A stretch of 64,000 nt of DNA from Gillisia sp. UBA3175 (GCA_002364325.1 DEXV01000006.1:332-64331); one strand, 5' to 3'. Counted from the first letter of the stretch, positions 52,889-62,990 are shown. Notes: generated from the sequence alone by a model not told the origin. Numbers and translations are program-made.

Positions 52889-53292
52889 AATAAGAATGAT
52901 TAAAGCTTAGAAGAAAACAGAACACTGTAGAACATGATTAAATATAGTTATAAATCCAATTAATTATTTATATAATTTACAGAATATTAAAAGATAACAA
53001 ATCCACATTGAATTGATAAAGAAAGTATTTTCTTCGCTCTCACAAATGTCCAAATTGGAATCCGACTATTTCCAAAATTCTAAAAAACCGGTTTTATAGA
53101 TTTGTGCGATTCAAAATTATCTCACAGTTCACTTATATCTTAAATTCTCAAAACGACCTTCAATTTAATTAACCAAATTTTTCATGTTCTACATTCAGCC
53201 TTTATACTCACTACAATATTTACCACGCGATTTCCTAAATAAAAAGACGGGAGTTTTTATCAGAAAACACTTTAAAAGATGTAGAAAGTTCT
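52889..53292. other. Intergenic gap, 404 bases
   Basis: Largest non-coding stretch in the window, AT-rich. No tRNA, no convincing ORF on either strand and no recognised gene remnant. It contains a short palindrome TCCAAATTGGA (about 53049-53059) and weak inverted repeats near the end of the ABC transporter gene. It presumably holds that gene's terminator and the promoter of the lipoprotein gene at 52888. Confidence 0.4.
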
Positions 53293-55149
53293 TTACTGAT
53301 AACCTGCTGCCTGAAGATTAAATAATTCAGCATATAACTTATTATTGCTCATTAATTCCAAATGAGTTCCTATTTCCAAAACACTTCCATCCTTTAGCAC
53401 CATAATACGGTCTGCAATACGCACGGTACTAAATCTATGGGAAATGATTACCGCTGTTTTACCTTCTGTAAGCTTAATAAATCTATCAAAAGCTTCAGTT
53501 TCTGCTCTTGCATCTAAGGCAGAGGTAGGTTCATCTAAAATAAGAATCTCTGCATCTTTCATATACGCACGGGCAATGGCAATTTTTTGCCACTGTCCGC
53601 CAGAAAGGTCTTTTCCATCCTTAAAGCGTTTTCCAAGTTGCTGCTCATAGCCTCCAGGCATTTCAGCCATTACCTGATCTGCCAAACTTTTTTCAGCAGC
53701 ATTATCGATGCGGGACTGATTGTTTATTTCGGTGATCTCACCCATTGCGATATTCTCTCTTAGCGTTAATTCGAATTTTACAAAATCCTGAAAGATCACT
53801 CCGAAATATTGCTGATATTGCGCCTGATTGTATTTTGTGATTGGAATTCCATCCAACAGGATCTCTCCTTCGGTAGGCTCATAGAACTGAAGCAACAGCT
53901 TAATAAGTGTGGTTTTACCTGCTCCATTCTCTCCAACAAAAGCTAATTTTTCTCCTGCTCTTAAATGGAAATTCACATTTCTAACTACCCATCTTTCAGA
54001 TTTTGGGTACTTAAAACCAACATTTTTAAACTCAAATCCATGCTGAATTTTCTTAGGCAACTCCAAACCTTCATCCACTTTAGAAGTATCGAACTGAAGA
54101 TCTAAAAATTCAAAATAATCCTGAAGGTATAATGCACTTTCTGTGATTTGAGTAAATCTTGTAAAAAAGCCTTGAAGTTTAGTGCGTAAACTATTAAAAG
54201 AGCCCGCTAAAAAAGTAAGATCTCCTAAAGTAAATATCCCCGCAACCGTTCTAAAAACAATTAGCACATAAGCACCATAATAAGCTCCAGTCCCTATTAC
54301 ATTAAAAAAAGACCCCCAAGCAGCACGCTGTTTCGCAAGTTTCTTACTTTCTGAAAAGTATTTATCTGATAGATCTTTAAAACGAGCTGCCAAATAATTA
54401 CTCAGTCCAAAGAGCTTAACTTCTTTGGCAGTAACATCACTTGCTCCGGCATATCTCAAATAATCCAATTCCCTACGTTCTTGAGTCCAGCTTCTTGCAA
54501 GTGAATAGCTGGTACCGCTAAATTTAATTTCATTAATAATGGTGGGAATTATAGAAACCACTAATAAAATAATAAGCCAAGGTTCAAAAACTACAATCCC
54601 GGTCATTAAGGAGATAATTACAATTACGTCCTGTCCCTGAGTTAAAATATTAGACATTAATGCCACTCTTCCAGTAGTTTGCTGCCTTGCTCTTTCCAAT
54701 TTATCGTAAAACTCTGAATCTTCTAACTGATCCAAATTAATTTCTGAAGTTTTTTTAATGATCTTTACAGAGGTGTCTATAGAATATTGATCTCCTAAAA
54801 GCGCATCGGTTAATGCGATTGCTCTAGATAATAGATCGGAAAGTATTGCCAAACCAAATTCAATTCCCACATATAACCAAAGCCTATCATAGTCCTTGGT
54901 TTCCGCAGCTATTTGAAGCACCACCTCATCTACAATTATCTTACCTATCCACAATAATACAACCGGTAAAATTGCATTAATAACTCTGCTAGATACATTG
55001 GCATAGAACAATAGCGGATTTACCCTTCTTATTTCCTTAAAAAAACGAGGCACGAACTTTAAAGATGCAAAGCTCTCCTTAAAATTTATTTTATTGGGCT
55101 GAATGGATTTCTCTGGTCTAGGCAAAGTGACAATTTTAGTAGCAAGCAA
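53293..55149 (-). CDS. ABC exporter, fused permease and ATPase, TTG start
   Basis: 618 aa half-transporter that should work as a dimer in the inner membrane. Membrane domain about 50-345 with six helices. ATPase: Walker A GENGAGKTT (about 402-410), signature LSGGQWQKIAIARAY, Walker B ILILDEPTSALD, H-loop IISHRFSTVR. Start is TTG at 55149 because no ATG occurs before the conserved FASLKFVPRFFKEI region and no other start fits. Substrate unknown (lipid, drug or peptide). Divergent from the TrmH-type gene. Confidence 0.92.
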   Translation of the reverse strand: MLATKIVTLPRPEKSIQPNKINFKESFASLKFVPRFFKEIRRVNPLLFYANVSSRVINAILPVVLLWIGKIIVDEVVLQIAAETKDYDRLWLYVGIEFGLAILSDLLSRAIALTDALLGDQYSIDTSVKIIKKTSEINLDQLEDSEFYDKLERARQQTTGRVALMSNILTQGQDVIVIISLMTGIVVFEPWLIILLVVSIIPTIINEIKFSGTSYSLARSWTQERRELDYLRYAGASDVTAKEVKLFGLSNYLAARFKDLSDKYFSESKKLAKQRAAWGSFFNVIGTGAYYGAYVLIVFRTVAGIFTLGDLTFLAGSFNSLRTKLQGFFTRFTQITESALYLQDYFEFLDLQFDTSKVDEGLELPKKIQHGFEFKNVGFKYPKSERWVVRNVNFHLRAGEKLAFVGENGAGKTTLIKLLLQFYEPTEGEILLDGIPITKYNQAQYQQYFGVIFQDFVKFELTLRENIAMGEITEINNQSRIDNAAEKSLADQVMAEMPGGYEQQLGKRFKDGKDLSGGQWQKIAIARAYMKDAEILILDEPTSALDARAETEAFDRFIKLTEGKTAVIISHRFSTVRIADRIMVLKDGSVLEIGTHLELMSNNKLYAELFNLQAAGYQ

Positions 55150-55232
55150 GTTACTGAGGAAATATCTAAATAAGAAGAGATATTAAGGAAGGATTCCTAT
55201 TTTGCTTCTTCAAAAATCCTTATAATTATTAC

Positions 55233-55240
55233 TATTTTTG
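55233..55240 (+). promoter_or_regulatory. -7 box four bases before the start of the TrmH-family gene
   Basis: TATTTTTG, exact consensus; the ATG is at 55245, so the mRNA would be leaderless or nearly so. Same arrangement as at 7757 and 38361. Confidence 0.5.
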
Positions 55241-55244
55241 CGCT

Positions 55245-55784
55245 ATGGCAGCAAACAGAAAACTTAAGAATAGCGAATTGGATAGAAAAACGGTAGCCGA
55301 ATTTAAGGAAGCTGCCAAAACACCTATTATTGTTATTCTGGACAATATTAGAAGTCTTAATAACATAGGATCTGTTTTTAGAACTGCTGATGCCTTTTTA
55401 ATTGAAAAGGTCTATCTCTGCGGAATAACTGCAACTCCTCCTCATAAAGACATTCAAAAAACAGCTTTAGGGGCAACCGAAACTGTAAATTGGGAATATG
55501 TAGAAGATACCATCTCACTTATAGCTAAACTGCAAGCAGAGAACGTGGAAGTTCTTGCAATAGAACAAGCAGAAGGTGCTATCATGCTAAACAATTTTAA
55601 TCCCGAAAAAGGAAAGACCTATGCAGTTGTATTTGGAAATGAGGTTAAAGGTGTACAGCAATCGGTGGTAACTGCCAGCAACAAAATTATAGAGATCCCT
55701 CAACTGGGAAGCAAGCATTCACTTAATATCTCTGTAAGTACGGGTGTTGTATTGTGGGATCTTTTTAGCAAGATGAGCTTATAA
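55245..55784 (+). CDS. TrmH-family (SpoU) RNA 2'-O-methyltransferase
   Basis: Methylates ribose 2'-OH in tRNA or rRNA with SAM. 179 aa, a minimal SPOUT domain without the N-terminal substrate-binding extension. Motif 1 ILDNIRSLNNIGSVFRTADAF (the N of SLNNIG), motif 2 VVFGNEVKGV and motif 3 IPQLGSKHSLNISVSTGV are complete. Convergent with folK-dNK, four bases apart. Exact target position unknown. Confidence 0.9.
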   Translation: MAANRKLKNSELDRKTVAEFKEAAKTPIIVILDNIRSLNNIGSVFRTADAFLIEKVYLCGITATPPHKDIQKTALGATETVNWEYVEDTISLIAKLQAENVEVLAIEQAEGAIMLNNFNPEKGKTYAVVFGNEVKGVQQSVVTASNKIIEIPQLGSKHSLNISVSTGVVLWDLFSKMSL

Positions 55785-55788
55785 CTAT

Positions 55789-56931
55789 TTAGGACGAAGC
55801 AATAGTTTCTTCTATTTTATCTAAGATATGTAAATAATCTTTTCGGTTATTTACAAAATCCAATTCAGATATATCGATAATCTTCACCTTAATATTTGAC
55901 TGAGATTTTATAAAAGCCAAATAACTTTTATTGATCTCCATTAAATATTCTGGTTGGATATTCTGCTCGTAATCTCTACCTCTACTTTTTATGTTTTCAA
56001 GCAATCTTTCTGTGTTCTGATAGAGATAAATGTAAAGATCTGGCTTCACTAATTCCTTATACATTATTCTGAAAAGTTTCTCGTACAAGGCATACTCGTC
56101 CTCCTGAAGGGTTATCTTAGCAAAAATCAAGGACTTGAAAACATCATAATCTGAAACCACAAAATCTGCAAAAAGATCATACTGCGCAAGATCGTCTGAT
56201 AATTGCTGATACCTATCTGCAAGAAAAGACATCTCTAGAGGAAAAGCATACCTATTCTTATCTTCATAAAATTTAGGCAAAAATGGGTTATCCTTGAATC
56301 GCTCTAAAATCAATTTTGCGTTGAAATCTTGAGACATCATTGTAGACAAACTCGTTTTTCCAGCGCCAATATTACCTTCTACCGCGATATAGTTAAAGTT
56401 AACAAAACTGAAATTCTTTCCTGGGTTCTTTAAAGATTCCTGAATTTTTTGGATCTCACTTTTATCTGAAGTATTTTCTAATAGCTCATTAATAGAAAGT
56501 TGCAAGCCTGGATGATGTTCTTTTCCGGCTATATCTGCCAAAGGCATCAACACAAATTTTCTATTTTGCATTTCCGGATGTGGTAATTCTAAACTATCTG
56601 TAGAGATCACCTCTTGCTCCAATAGTAAAATATCAAGATCTAGGGTTCTGTTCTTATAAGTGCCATTAGTATTTCTGGTCCTTCCTAATTTGGTTTCAAT
56701 TTCCAATAATTTCTGAAGCACTTTTCTTGGAGAAAATCTGCTATCTACAGCTATACACATATTTAGGAAAGCAGCTCCATCAAAACCCCATGCAGGGGTT
56801 TCATAAATTGCAGAAAGCTTAACCACTTCTCCTATTTCCAGATATATCATATCTACAGCCAATTGCAGTAAATGCAAGCGGTCTCCCTCGTTGCTACCTA
56901 AGGCGATATAAAATGTTTTTGGAAATCTCAA
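55789..56931 (-). CDS. folK: FolK - deoxynucleoside kinase fusion, TTG start
   Basis: 380 aa with two enzymes. Residues 1-150 are hydroxymethyldihydropterin pyrophosphokinase: YIALGSNEGDR (8-18), GRTRNTNGTYKNRTLDLDILL and LPHPEMQNRKFVLMPL. Residues about 180-380 are a deoxynucleoside kinase: P-loop VEGNIGAGKTS (about 184-194), ERFKDNPFLPKFY and RGRDYEQNIQPEYL. The fusion links folate synthesis to dNTP salvage in one polypeptide, and is known in Bacteroidota. Start is TTG at 56931, as no ATG precedes the conserved YIALGSN. Companion to the stand-alone kinase at 9.6 kb. Confidence 0.92.
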   Translation of the reverse strand: MRFPKTFYIALGSNEGDRLHLLQLAVDMIYLEIGEVVKLSAIYETPAWGFDGAAFLNMCIAVDSRFSPRKVLQKLLEIETKLGRTRNTNGTYKNRTLDLDILLLEQEVISTDSLELPHPEMQNRKFVLMPLADIAGKEHHPGLQLSINELLENTSDKSEIQKIQESLKNPGKNFSFVNFNYIAVEGNIGAGKTSLSTMMSQDFNAKLILERFKDNPFLPKFYEDKNRYAFPLEMSFLADRYQQLSDDLAQYDLFADFVVSDYDVFKSLIFAKITLQEDEYALYEKLFRIMYKELVKPDLYIYLYQNTERLLENIKSRGRDYEQNIQPEYLMEINKSYLAFIKSQSNIKVKIIDISELDFVNNRKDYLHILDKIEETIASS

Positions 56932-57034
56932 GGTTTTATAAGAAAATTTAAGAAGGCACTAATTTAACTTGACAGCAAATTAAGTAAAACAAACTTACAT
57001 ACACTTGGTTTTTCAAGGAGAGTTATTAAAGTTT

Positions 57035-57496
57035 TTAATAGCTTAATCTTAAGTTTCTTATCCCTTCATAAACCACCACACTAACTGCATTTGCCAGATT
57101 CAGGCTTCTAATATGCTCGCTATAAATTGGAATTTTATACACGTTTTCAATATTCTTTTCTATAATTTCTGAAGACAAACCCACAGATTCTTTTCCGAAC
57201 ACTAAAAATAGCTCATCGGTAAACTCGATATCCCAAAATTCTTTTTCCCCGTGACTAGAGAAGAATACCATCTTTTTATCCTTATTAAGCATAAAAAATT
57301 CTTCTTGGTTTTCATAGATCTTCAACGAAATATGTTTCCAATAATCCAGTCCGGCTCGTTTCACTCTTTTATCACTAAGTTCAAAACCAAAGGGTTTTAC
57401 CAGATGTAAGGTAGCGCCAGAAGCCAAACTTAGTCTGCCAATATTCCCGGTATTCATCGGGATCTCCGGTTCCATAAGCACAATATTATAACCCAT
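57035..57496 (-). CDS. trmL: tRNA (cytidine/uridine-34 2'-O)-methyltransferase
   Basis: SPOUT enzyme methylating the wobble ribose of leucine tRNAs. 153 aa, the short TrmL length with no extra domain. NIVLMEPEIPMNTGNIGRL, LVKPFGFELSDKRVKRAGLDYW, LVFGKESVGLSSEII and IPIYSEHIRSLNLANAVSVVVYE follow the expected order. tRNA-Leu(UAA), a likely substrate, is encoded at 45.5 kb. Divergent from the AsmA-like gene. Confidence 0.93.
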   Translation of the reverse strand: MGYNIVLMEPEIPMNTGNIGRLSLASGATLHLVKPFGFELSDKRVKRAGLDYWKHISLKIYENQEEFFMLNKDKKMVFFSSHGEKEFWDIEFTDELFLVFGKESVGLSSEIIEKNIENVYKIPIYSEHIRSLNLANAVSVVVYEGIRNLRLSY

Positions 57497-57799
57497 TCCT
57501 TATGTTTTCTATAAGTGATCTCATCAAATTTAAATTAGCTACCCACTTCCATTTTAATATAGTACAATATAGTTTAGCTTATAAAAAAAACCAACCTAAT
57601 CCCAGATAAATAGTGATTGTTTATTTTCACAACAAATTAAGTAAAAGCTAATTAGAGACTATTAACTTTGTTAAATGGCCTTAAATCTTAAAACCCAATT
57701 TAATAAACAAAATTTTAAGGATTTGGCTTGGTGATTGTATTAAATATTAGGAATGTATCAGCGCTTACCCATTTCCAAATTTTGAAAAACGAATAATTT
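57497..57799. other. Intergenic gap, 303 bases
   Basis: AT-rich region between divergent trmL and the AsmA-like gene. Contains TAACTTTG (57663-57670), an exact -7 match within the palindrome TTAAC-TTT-GTTAA (57662-57674), about 130 bases before the AsmA ATG. No -33 at normal spacing. Confidence 0.45.
57663..57670 (+). promoter_or_regulatory. Possible promoter -7 box for the AsmA-like gene
   Basis: TAACTTTG, exact TAnnTTTG, overlapped by a perfect TTAAC/GTTAA inverted repeat. Implies a long leader of about 125 bases. Confidence 0.35.
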
Positions 57800-60484
57800 A
57801 TGAAAAAAGCATTTAAGATTCTTGGATTTACATTACTCGTAATCATTGTTCTTTTAATTACGGCACCTTTTATTTTTGAGGCCCAATTAAAAGATATGGT
57901 TAAAGAGACCATTAATAAAAATGTAAATGCTACTGTAGAATTTAGCGACCTTGATCTAACCTTATTTAGAAGTTTTCCGCAGGCAACCTTGGTCTTAAGC
58001 AATATTAGCGTAATTAATAAAGCTCCCTTTGCTGGCGACACACTGGCTGTTACAGAAGAGTTGCTTCTGGAAATGTCCATAAAAGAATTATTTAAAGGCA
58101 GTGACCAACCCAAAAAAGTAGACGAACTAATATTAAACAACGCCTTTGTTAATATTAAAGTAGATTCGTTAGGGAACAACAATTACGATATTGCCATCAT
58201 AGATTCTACAAATACTAATGCAGACAGCACTTCCAATCCTTTTAAATTAGATTTAAAGCATTACGAAATAAATAATTCCAAGTTTAAGTATGTGGATGAA
58301 GGAAATAAAATGTCCCTTTTATTGGAGAATTTAGATCATGAAGGTACTGGAGATTTTTCTCTAGCTCAGTCCGAATTAGATACAAAAACAAGTTCCTTAA
58401 TCTCTTTAGATTATAAGGATACCAACTATTTGAATAAAAATAAATTGGCTCTAGATGCCGTGATCCAGATGGATCTTGATATATTAAAATATACTTTTTT
58501 AGAAAATCAAGCAACATTAAATCAATTACCACTCACATTTAATGGTTATGTTCAGGTTAATGAGGATAATAATTTTTTAGATCTTTCTTTTAAAACACCA
58601 TCTTCTTCCTTCAAGAATTTCCTTGCGGTTATCCCTTCTATCTATGCAAAGAATATCGAAAATGTTGAAACAAGTGGAGATTTTGTAGTTAGCGGAAATA
58701 TTAATGGAATTATAGATGAAACTTATATCCCAAAAATGAATATTAAGATAAGTTCCAGTAATGCCTCTTTTAAATATCCAGAACTTCCAAAAAGCGTAGA
58801 GGATATCAATATAGATCTAGCTGTGATAAATGACACCGGACTTTTAGATGACACCTTTTTGGATATTAATAAAATGAGTTTTCGAATAGATGAAGATATC
58901 TTCAGCGGAAATGGAACTATTAAAAATTTAATAGGAAATATGTTAGTAGATATGGCGGTAAAAGGAACCATCGATCTAGCTAATTTAGAAAAAGCATATC
59001 CTCTAGAATTGCAACAAGATCTTAACGGGATCTTAACTGCAGATCTAAAGACCTCTTTCGACATGAATTCAATAGAAAAAGAACAGTATGAGAATGTTAA
59101 TAGCAGCGGAGTGGCGAGCATTAAAAATTTCTCTTATAAAACTCCTGAGATTCCAAATGAAGTAAAAATTGCTTCAGCTAATTTTAAATTTAACCAAGGA
59201 AATGTGCAAGTTCCGGAATTATTAATGACCACTGGAAAAACCGATATAAATGCTACTGGTTCTATTCAGAATTTAATGGGATATCTGTTTACAGATCAGC
59301 AATTAAAAGGAGACTTTAAAGTAAGATCGAACACTTTTTCTGTAAACGATTTTATGATAGCTGAAACTAAAGAAGTAACCAAAACTGATGAAAAAGGGGT
59401 TCCGATAGAAAAAACAAAAACCGTTATTACGGGAAAAGAAGCTATTAAAATTCCATCTTTCCTAGATGCTACTCTGGCTTTTACTGCCAATAAGGTATTA
59501 TATGATAATTTAGAACTTAAAAATGCTACTGGAATATTAGTTATTAAGGATGAAACTGTCACCTTACAAAATGTGACTACTAACATTTTTGATGGTTCTA
59601 TTGCTATTAGCGGTAATGTTTCTACGAAAAATGCAGTTCCTACATTTTCTATGGATATGGGTTTAAATGCATTGGATATTTCAAAATCTTTTGAAGGACT
59701 AGAATTACTTCAAAACCTCGCACCTATTGCTAAAGCCTTGCAAGGAAAAATTCAGACCCAACTAAATCTAGCGGGAAATCTAAATGATGATTTCACACCT
59801 CAACTTTCTAGTCTTGCGGGGCAAGCACTAGCACAAATATTAACTGCAAAAGTGAATCCAGAACAAATGGCATTACTTACCAAATTGGACGAAAGATTGG
59901 GCTTTATTAATTTTAACGATATAAATCTTGACAATTTAACAGGGAAGCTAACCTTTAATGATGGAAATGTAGCTGTTGCACCATTCGATTTTATTGTAAA
60001 AGGGATAAAGGTGACCGTTGCGGGAACACATAGTTTTGATAATGTTATGGATTATAATCTTATTTTAGACGTTCCCGCTAAAATGCTAGGAAGTGAAATT
60101 GGAAATACCTTGGCAAAATTAAGCGCACAAGATCTCCAAAATATGACAGTTGCGCTTCCTATCGGATTAACCGGAAATTTCCAAAGTCCGCAGATCAATT
60201 TAAATATGCAACAAGCAGTTAGCCAGATTACGCAACAAATAGTAGCGCAACAAAAAAAAGAACTCACAAATAAAGGAATAGATGCTTTGGGCAATATTTT
60301 GACTGGCAATAAACCAAAAGCAAATACTACAAATATAGACAGCACAGCGGTTCCACCTTTAATATCTAAAAAGGATTCTGTAAAAGCAACACAGGAAACT
60401 CAGATAAAAAATACCGCTAGGGATATTTTAGGCGGGATTTTAAAGAATAAAACTCAAAAGAAAGATACTACTAAGGTGAATTAA
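57800..60484 (+). CDS. AsmA-family envelope protein
   Basis: 894 aa. One N-terminal membrane anchor (about 5-27), then AsmA-like N-domain (FSDLDLTLFRSFPQATLVLSN) and a long, strand-rich periplasmic body. The C-terminal part carries AsmA_2 features and ends with a low-complexity, Lys/Thr-rich tail (KNKTQKKDTTKVN). AsmA-like proteins (relatives of TamB and YhdP) are thought to bridge the periplasm and move phospholipid between membranes. No partner gene adjacent. Confidence 0.85.
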   Translation: MKKAFKILGFTLLVIIVLLITAPFIFEAQLKDMVKETINKNVNATVEFSDLDLTLFRSFPQATLVLSNISVINKAPFAGDTLAVTEELLLEMSIKELFKGSDQPKKVDELILNNAFVNIKVDSLGNNNYDIAIIDSTNTNADSTSNPFKLDLKHYEINNSKFKYVDEGNKMSLLLENLDHEGTGDFSLAQSELDTKTSSLISLDYKDTNYLNKNKLALDAVIQMDLDILKYTFLENQATLNQLPLTFNGYVQVNEDNNFLDLSFKTPSSSFKNFLAVIPSIYAKNIENVETSGDFVVSGNINGIIDETYIPKMNIKISSSNASFKYPELPKSVEDINIDLAVINDTGLLDDTFLDINKMSFRIDEDIFSGNGTIKNLIGNMLVDMAVKGTIDLANLEKAYPLELQQDLNGILTADLKTSFDMNSIEKEQYENVNSSGVASIKNFSYKTPEIPNEVKIASANFKFNQGNVQVPELLMTTGKTDINATGSIQNLMGYLFTDQQLKGDFKVRSNTFSVNDFMIAETKEVTKTDEKGVPIEKTKTVITGKEAIKIPSFLDATLAFTANKVLYDNLELKNATGILVIKDETVTLQNVTTNIFDGSIAISGNVSTKNAVPTFSMDMGLNALDISKSFEGLELLQNLAPIAKALQGKIQTQLNLAGNLNDDFTPQLSSLAGQALAQILTAKVNPEQMALLTKLDERLGFINFNDINLDNLTGKLTFNDGNVAVAPFDFIVKGIKVTVAGTHSFDNVMDYNLILDVPAKMLGSEIGNTLAKLSAQDLQNMTVALPIGLTGNFQSPQINLNMQQAVSQITQQIVAQQKKELTNKGIDALGNILTGNKPKANTTNIDSTAVPPLISKKDSVKATQETQIKNTARDILGGILKNKTQKKDTTKVN

Positions 60485-60543
60485 ATTTGAATCCCAACTA
60501 TTGGATAAGTTCGAAGAAAGATTTGACAAAAGATCGTTCTTAG

Positions 60544-61338
60544 CTAAAGTATTGAAAGTTCAACTACAAATCCTTCATGGCTGCGTACATTGAACACTGT
60601 TCCATCTTCAAAAAGCCAATATTGACCTTTTATTCCTTTAAGTACACCGTCATAAAAAGGAGCCTTACTTAAATTTAGGCTCTTCACTTTTTTAGGATAT
60701 TGCAGAACGGGAAAATTGATCTCGGTTTCCTTATTATCTGCCAAAAAGTATTGCATGGCCTCTTCAGGAATACATTGCTTCAGTTTTTCCCTTTCTTCAA
60801 CTAGATTTAGATCAAGAACATCATTAGTAAGCATCTTTCGCCAATTGGTTTTATCTGCAACATGAGCTTTTAAAGCTACTTCAGTAATCCCTGCTAAATA
60901 TCTATTTGGTACCTCAACAATTTCTATAGCTTCATGCGCCCCTTGATCTATCCATCTGGTCGGAATTTGGGTTTTTCTGGTCACCCCAACTTTTAGATTG
61001 CTAGAATTTGCCAAATACACAATATGAGGTTTTAACTGAACCTGCTTTTCAAATTCCAGATCACGATCTTCCTGGTCTAAATGAGCTTTACTTAATTCTG
61101 GATTCATGATCCAATCTCCCGCTTGCGGAATAGAAACATAACAATCATAACAAAATCCTTGAGCAAAAACCTTCTTTTCCAAACCGCAGTTCATACACTG
61201 ATATCTTAAAAAATTAATGCTGATACGCTTATTAAGAATTTGGTTAACATGAAGAAAATCAGATTCAAACAGCAAATAATATTCTACTTGTTTTTGCAGC
61301 TCTGTTCTCATTTTTTTTAGAACCCCTTCGTATCTCAT
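60544..61338 (-). CDS. DUF2797 protein with Cys4 zinc-ribbon-like site
   Basis: 264 aa. CMNCG and CYDC (about 48-71) form a C-x2-C...C-x2-C zinc-ribbon-like site. The next region IVYLANSSNLKVGVTR...RWIDQGAHEAIE recalls GIY-YIG nucleases in the order of Tyr, Gly and Arg, though catalytic residues are not clearly kept. Function unknown; a nucleic-acid role is plausible. Start ATG 61338 or ATG 61311. Divergent from the GH3 gene. Confidence 0.8.
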   Translation of the reverse strand: MRYEGVLKKMRTELQKQVEYYLLFESDFLHVNQILNKRISINFLRYQCMNCGLEKKVFAQGFCYDCYVSIPQAGDWIMNPELSKAHLDQEDRDLEFEKQVQLKPHIVYLANSSNLKVGVTRKTQIPTRWIDQGAHEAIEIVEVPNRYLAGITEVALKAHVADKTNWRKMLTNDVLDLNLVEEREKLKQCIPEEAMQYFLADNKETEINFPVLQYPKKVKSLNLSKAPFYDGVLKGIKGQYWLFEDGTVFNVRSHEGFVVELSIL

Positions 61339-61404
61339 GCTTTTTTGTTTATTTTTATTTGAAATGGTATTTGTAAGCTACCGGATTAGTTTTAATTTTA
61401 GCCG

Positions 61405-61417
61405 ATATACCGTATAT
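61405..61417. promoter_or_regulatory. Perfect 13-base palindrome in the DUF2797/GH3 divergent region
   Basis: ATATAC-C-GTATAT, a possible operator between the divergent genes. No regulator gene adjacent; inference from symmetry alone. Confidence 0.3.
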
Positions 61418-61458
61418 TACCTAGCGTTTTAAAATCAGGTTTAAAGATAAAAAGAATA

Positions 61459-62970
61459 ATGCCAATTCCACTAGTAAACTCTATCGCCTCTTGGTTTTTA
61501 AAGAAGCGCATCCATCAAATGGAATTGTTTATGAAGTATCCTAATGAAGTTCAGCTAGAACTCTTAAGATCTCTCATAAGCACTGCCAAGCAAACGGAAA
61601 TAGGCAAAAAATATCATTTTTCTGAAATCACCAATTACAAACAATTCGCTAATCAGGTTCCTATACATAGTTATGAGGAATTCGAAGGAGATATTGAGCG
61701 AAGCCGAAAAGGTGTATATAATATTTTTTGGCCTACACCTATAAAGTGGTTTGCCAAATCTAGTGGTACAACCAGCGCAAAGAGTAAATTTATTCCAGTT
61801 AGCGATAATTCTTTAGAAGATTGCCATTATGCTGCAGGAAAGGATCTTCTCTGTATGTATCTTAACAATAATCCGCAATCGCAGCTTTTTACAGGAAAGA
61901 GTTTGAGATTGGGAGGCAGTAAAGAGATTTACAGGAACAATGGAACTTCTTATGGAGATCTCTCTGCCATACTCATTGACAATATGCCTTTTTGGGCAGA
62001 ATTTAGTAGCACCCCCAGTAGTGAGGTTTCCTTAATGAACGACTGGGAAATTAAAATGCAAGCTATTGTAAACGAAACTATAAGGGAGAAGGTTACCAGT
62101 CTGGCCGGAGTTCCTTCTTGGATGCTGGTCTTACTTAATAATGTAATGGATACAAGTCAAAAAGCGAATTTATTTGAAGTTTGGCCTAGCTTGGAAGTAT
62201 ATTTTCATGGAGGTGTTAACTTTGATCCTTACGCTCCACAATATCAAAAATTATTACCTAAGGATACTTTTAGATATTACGAGATTTATAATGCTTCTGA
62301 AGGCTTTTTTGCTTGCCAAGATCTTAATAATTCCAATGAACTATTGTTGATGTTAGACTATGGGATCTTTTACGAATTTATTCCTATGGATGCATATGGC
62401 ACTCCAGAACAAAAAATAATTCCACTTAGTGAAGTGCAAACAAACGTGAATTATGCGGTAGTTATAACTACCAATGCCGGTTTATGGCGTTATAAAATTG
62501 GAGATACGGTGCGCTTTACTTCTACCAGTCCTTATAGGCTAAAAGTATCTGGCAGAACCAAACATCATATAAACGTATTTGGCGAGGAACTTATAATTGA
62601 GAATACAGATAATGCATTAAAAAAGGCATCTCAAATAACCGGATGTGAGATCATAGATTATACTGCAGCTCCTATATTTATGGTAGGCAAAGAAAAAGGC
62701 GCCCACGAATGGATCATCGAGTTTAAAACTCCTCCGGAAAATTTAGAAGTATTTATCGTAGAACTAGATCTTGCTTTACAACAACTGAACAGTGATTATG
62801 AAGCCAAGCGTTTCAATAATATGACGTTAAATATGCCAAAGGTTCATCTAGCTCGTGAAAAGTTATTTTACGATTGGTTGAAGAAACACGACAAATTAGG
62901 CGGACAACATAAAATACCTCGACTCTCCAATAAGCGTTGCTATGTAGAAGAGTTAATAGGCATGATGTAA
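61459..62970 (+). CDS. GH3-family acyl-adenylating protein
   Basis: 503 aa, ANL-superfamily relative of plant GH3 acyl-acid amido synthetases. Adenylate motifs are SSGTTSAKSKFIPVS (about 110-124, the P-loop equivalent), YNASEGFFACQD and the terminal-domain hinge YRLKVSGRTKHHINVFGEEL. In plants these enzymes conjugate hormones to amino acids; bacterial members have unknown acid and acceptor. Convergent with era, 20 bases apart. No pathway genes beside it. Confidence 0.88.
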   Translation: MPIPLVNSIASWFLKKRIHQMELFMKYPNEVQLELLRSLISTAKQTEIGKKYHFSEITNYKQFANQVPIHSYEEFEGDIERSRKGVYNIFWPTPIKWFAKSSGTTSAKSKFIPVSDNSLEDCHYAAGKDLLCMYLNNNPQSQLFTGKSLRLGGSKEIYRNNGTSYGDLSAILIDNMPFWAEFSSTPSSEVSLMNDWEIKMQAIVNETIREKVTSLAGVPSWMLVLLNNVMDTSQKANLFEVWPSLEVYFHGGVNFDPYAPQYQKLLPKDTFRYYEIYNASEGFFACQDLNNSNELLLMLDYGIFYEFIPMDAYGTPEQKIIPLSEVQTNVNYAVVITTNAGLWRYKIGDTVRFTSTSPYRLKVSGRTKHHINVFGEELIIENTDNALKKASQITGCEIIDYTAAPIFMVGKEKGAHEWIIEFKTPPENLEVFIVELDLALQQLNSDYEAKRFNNMTLNMPKVHLAREKLFYDWLKKHDKLGGQHKIPRLSNKRCYVEELIGMM

Positions 62971-62990
62971 TCTTCTATTCTGGAAAACAG

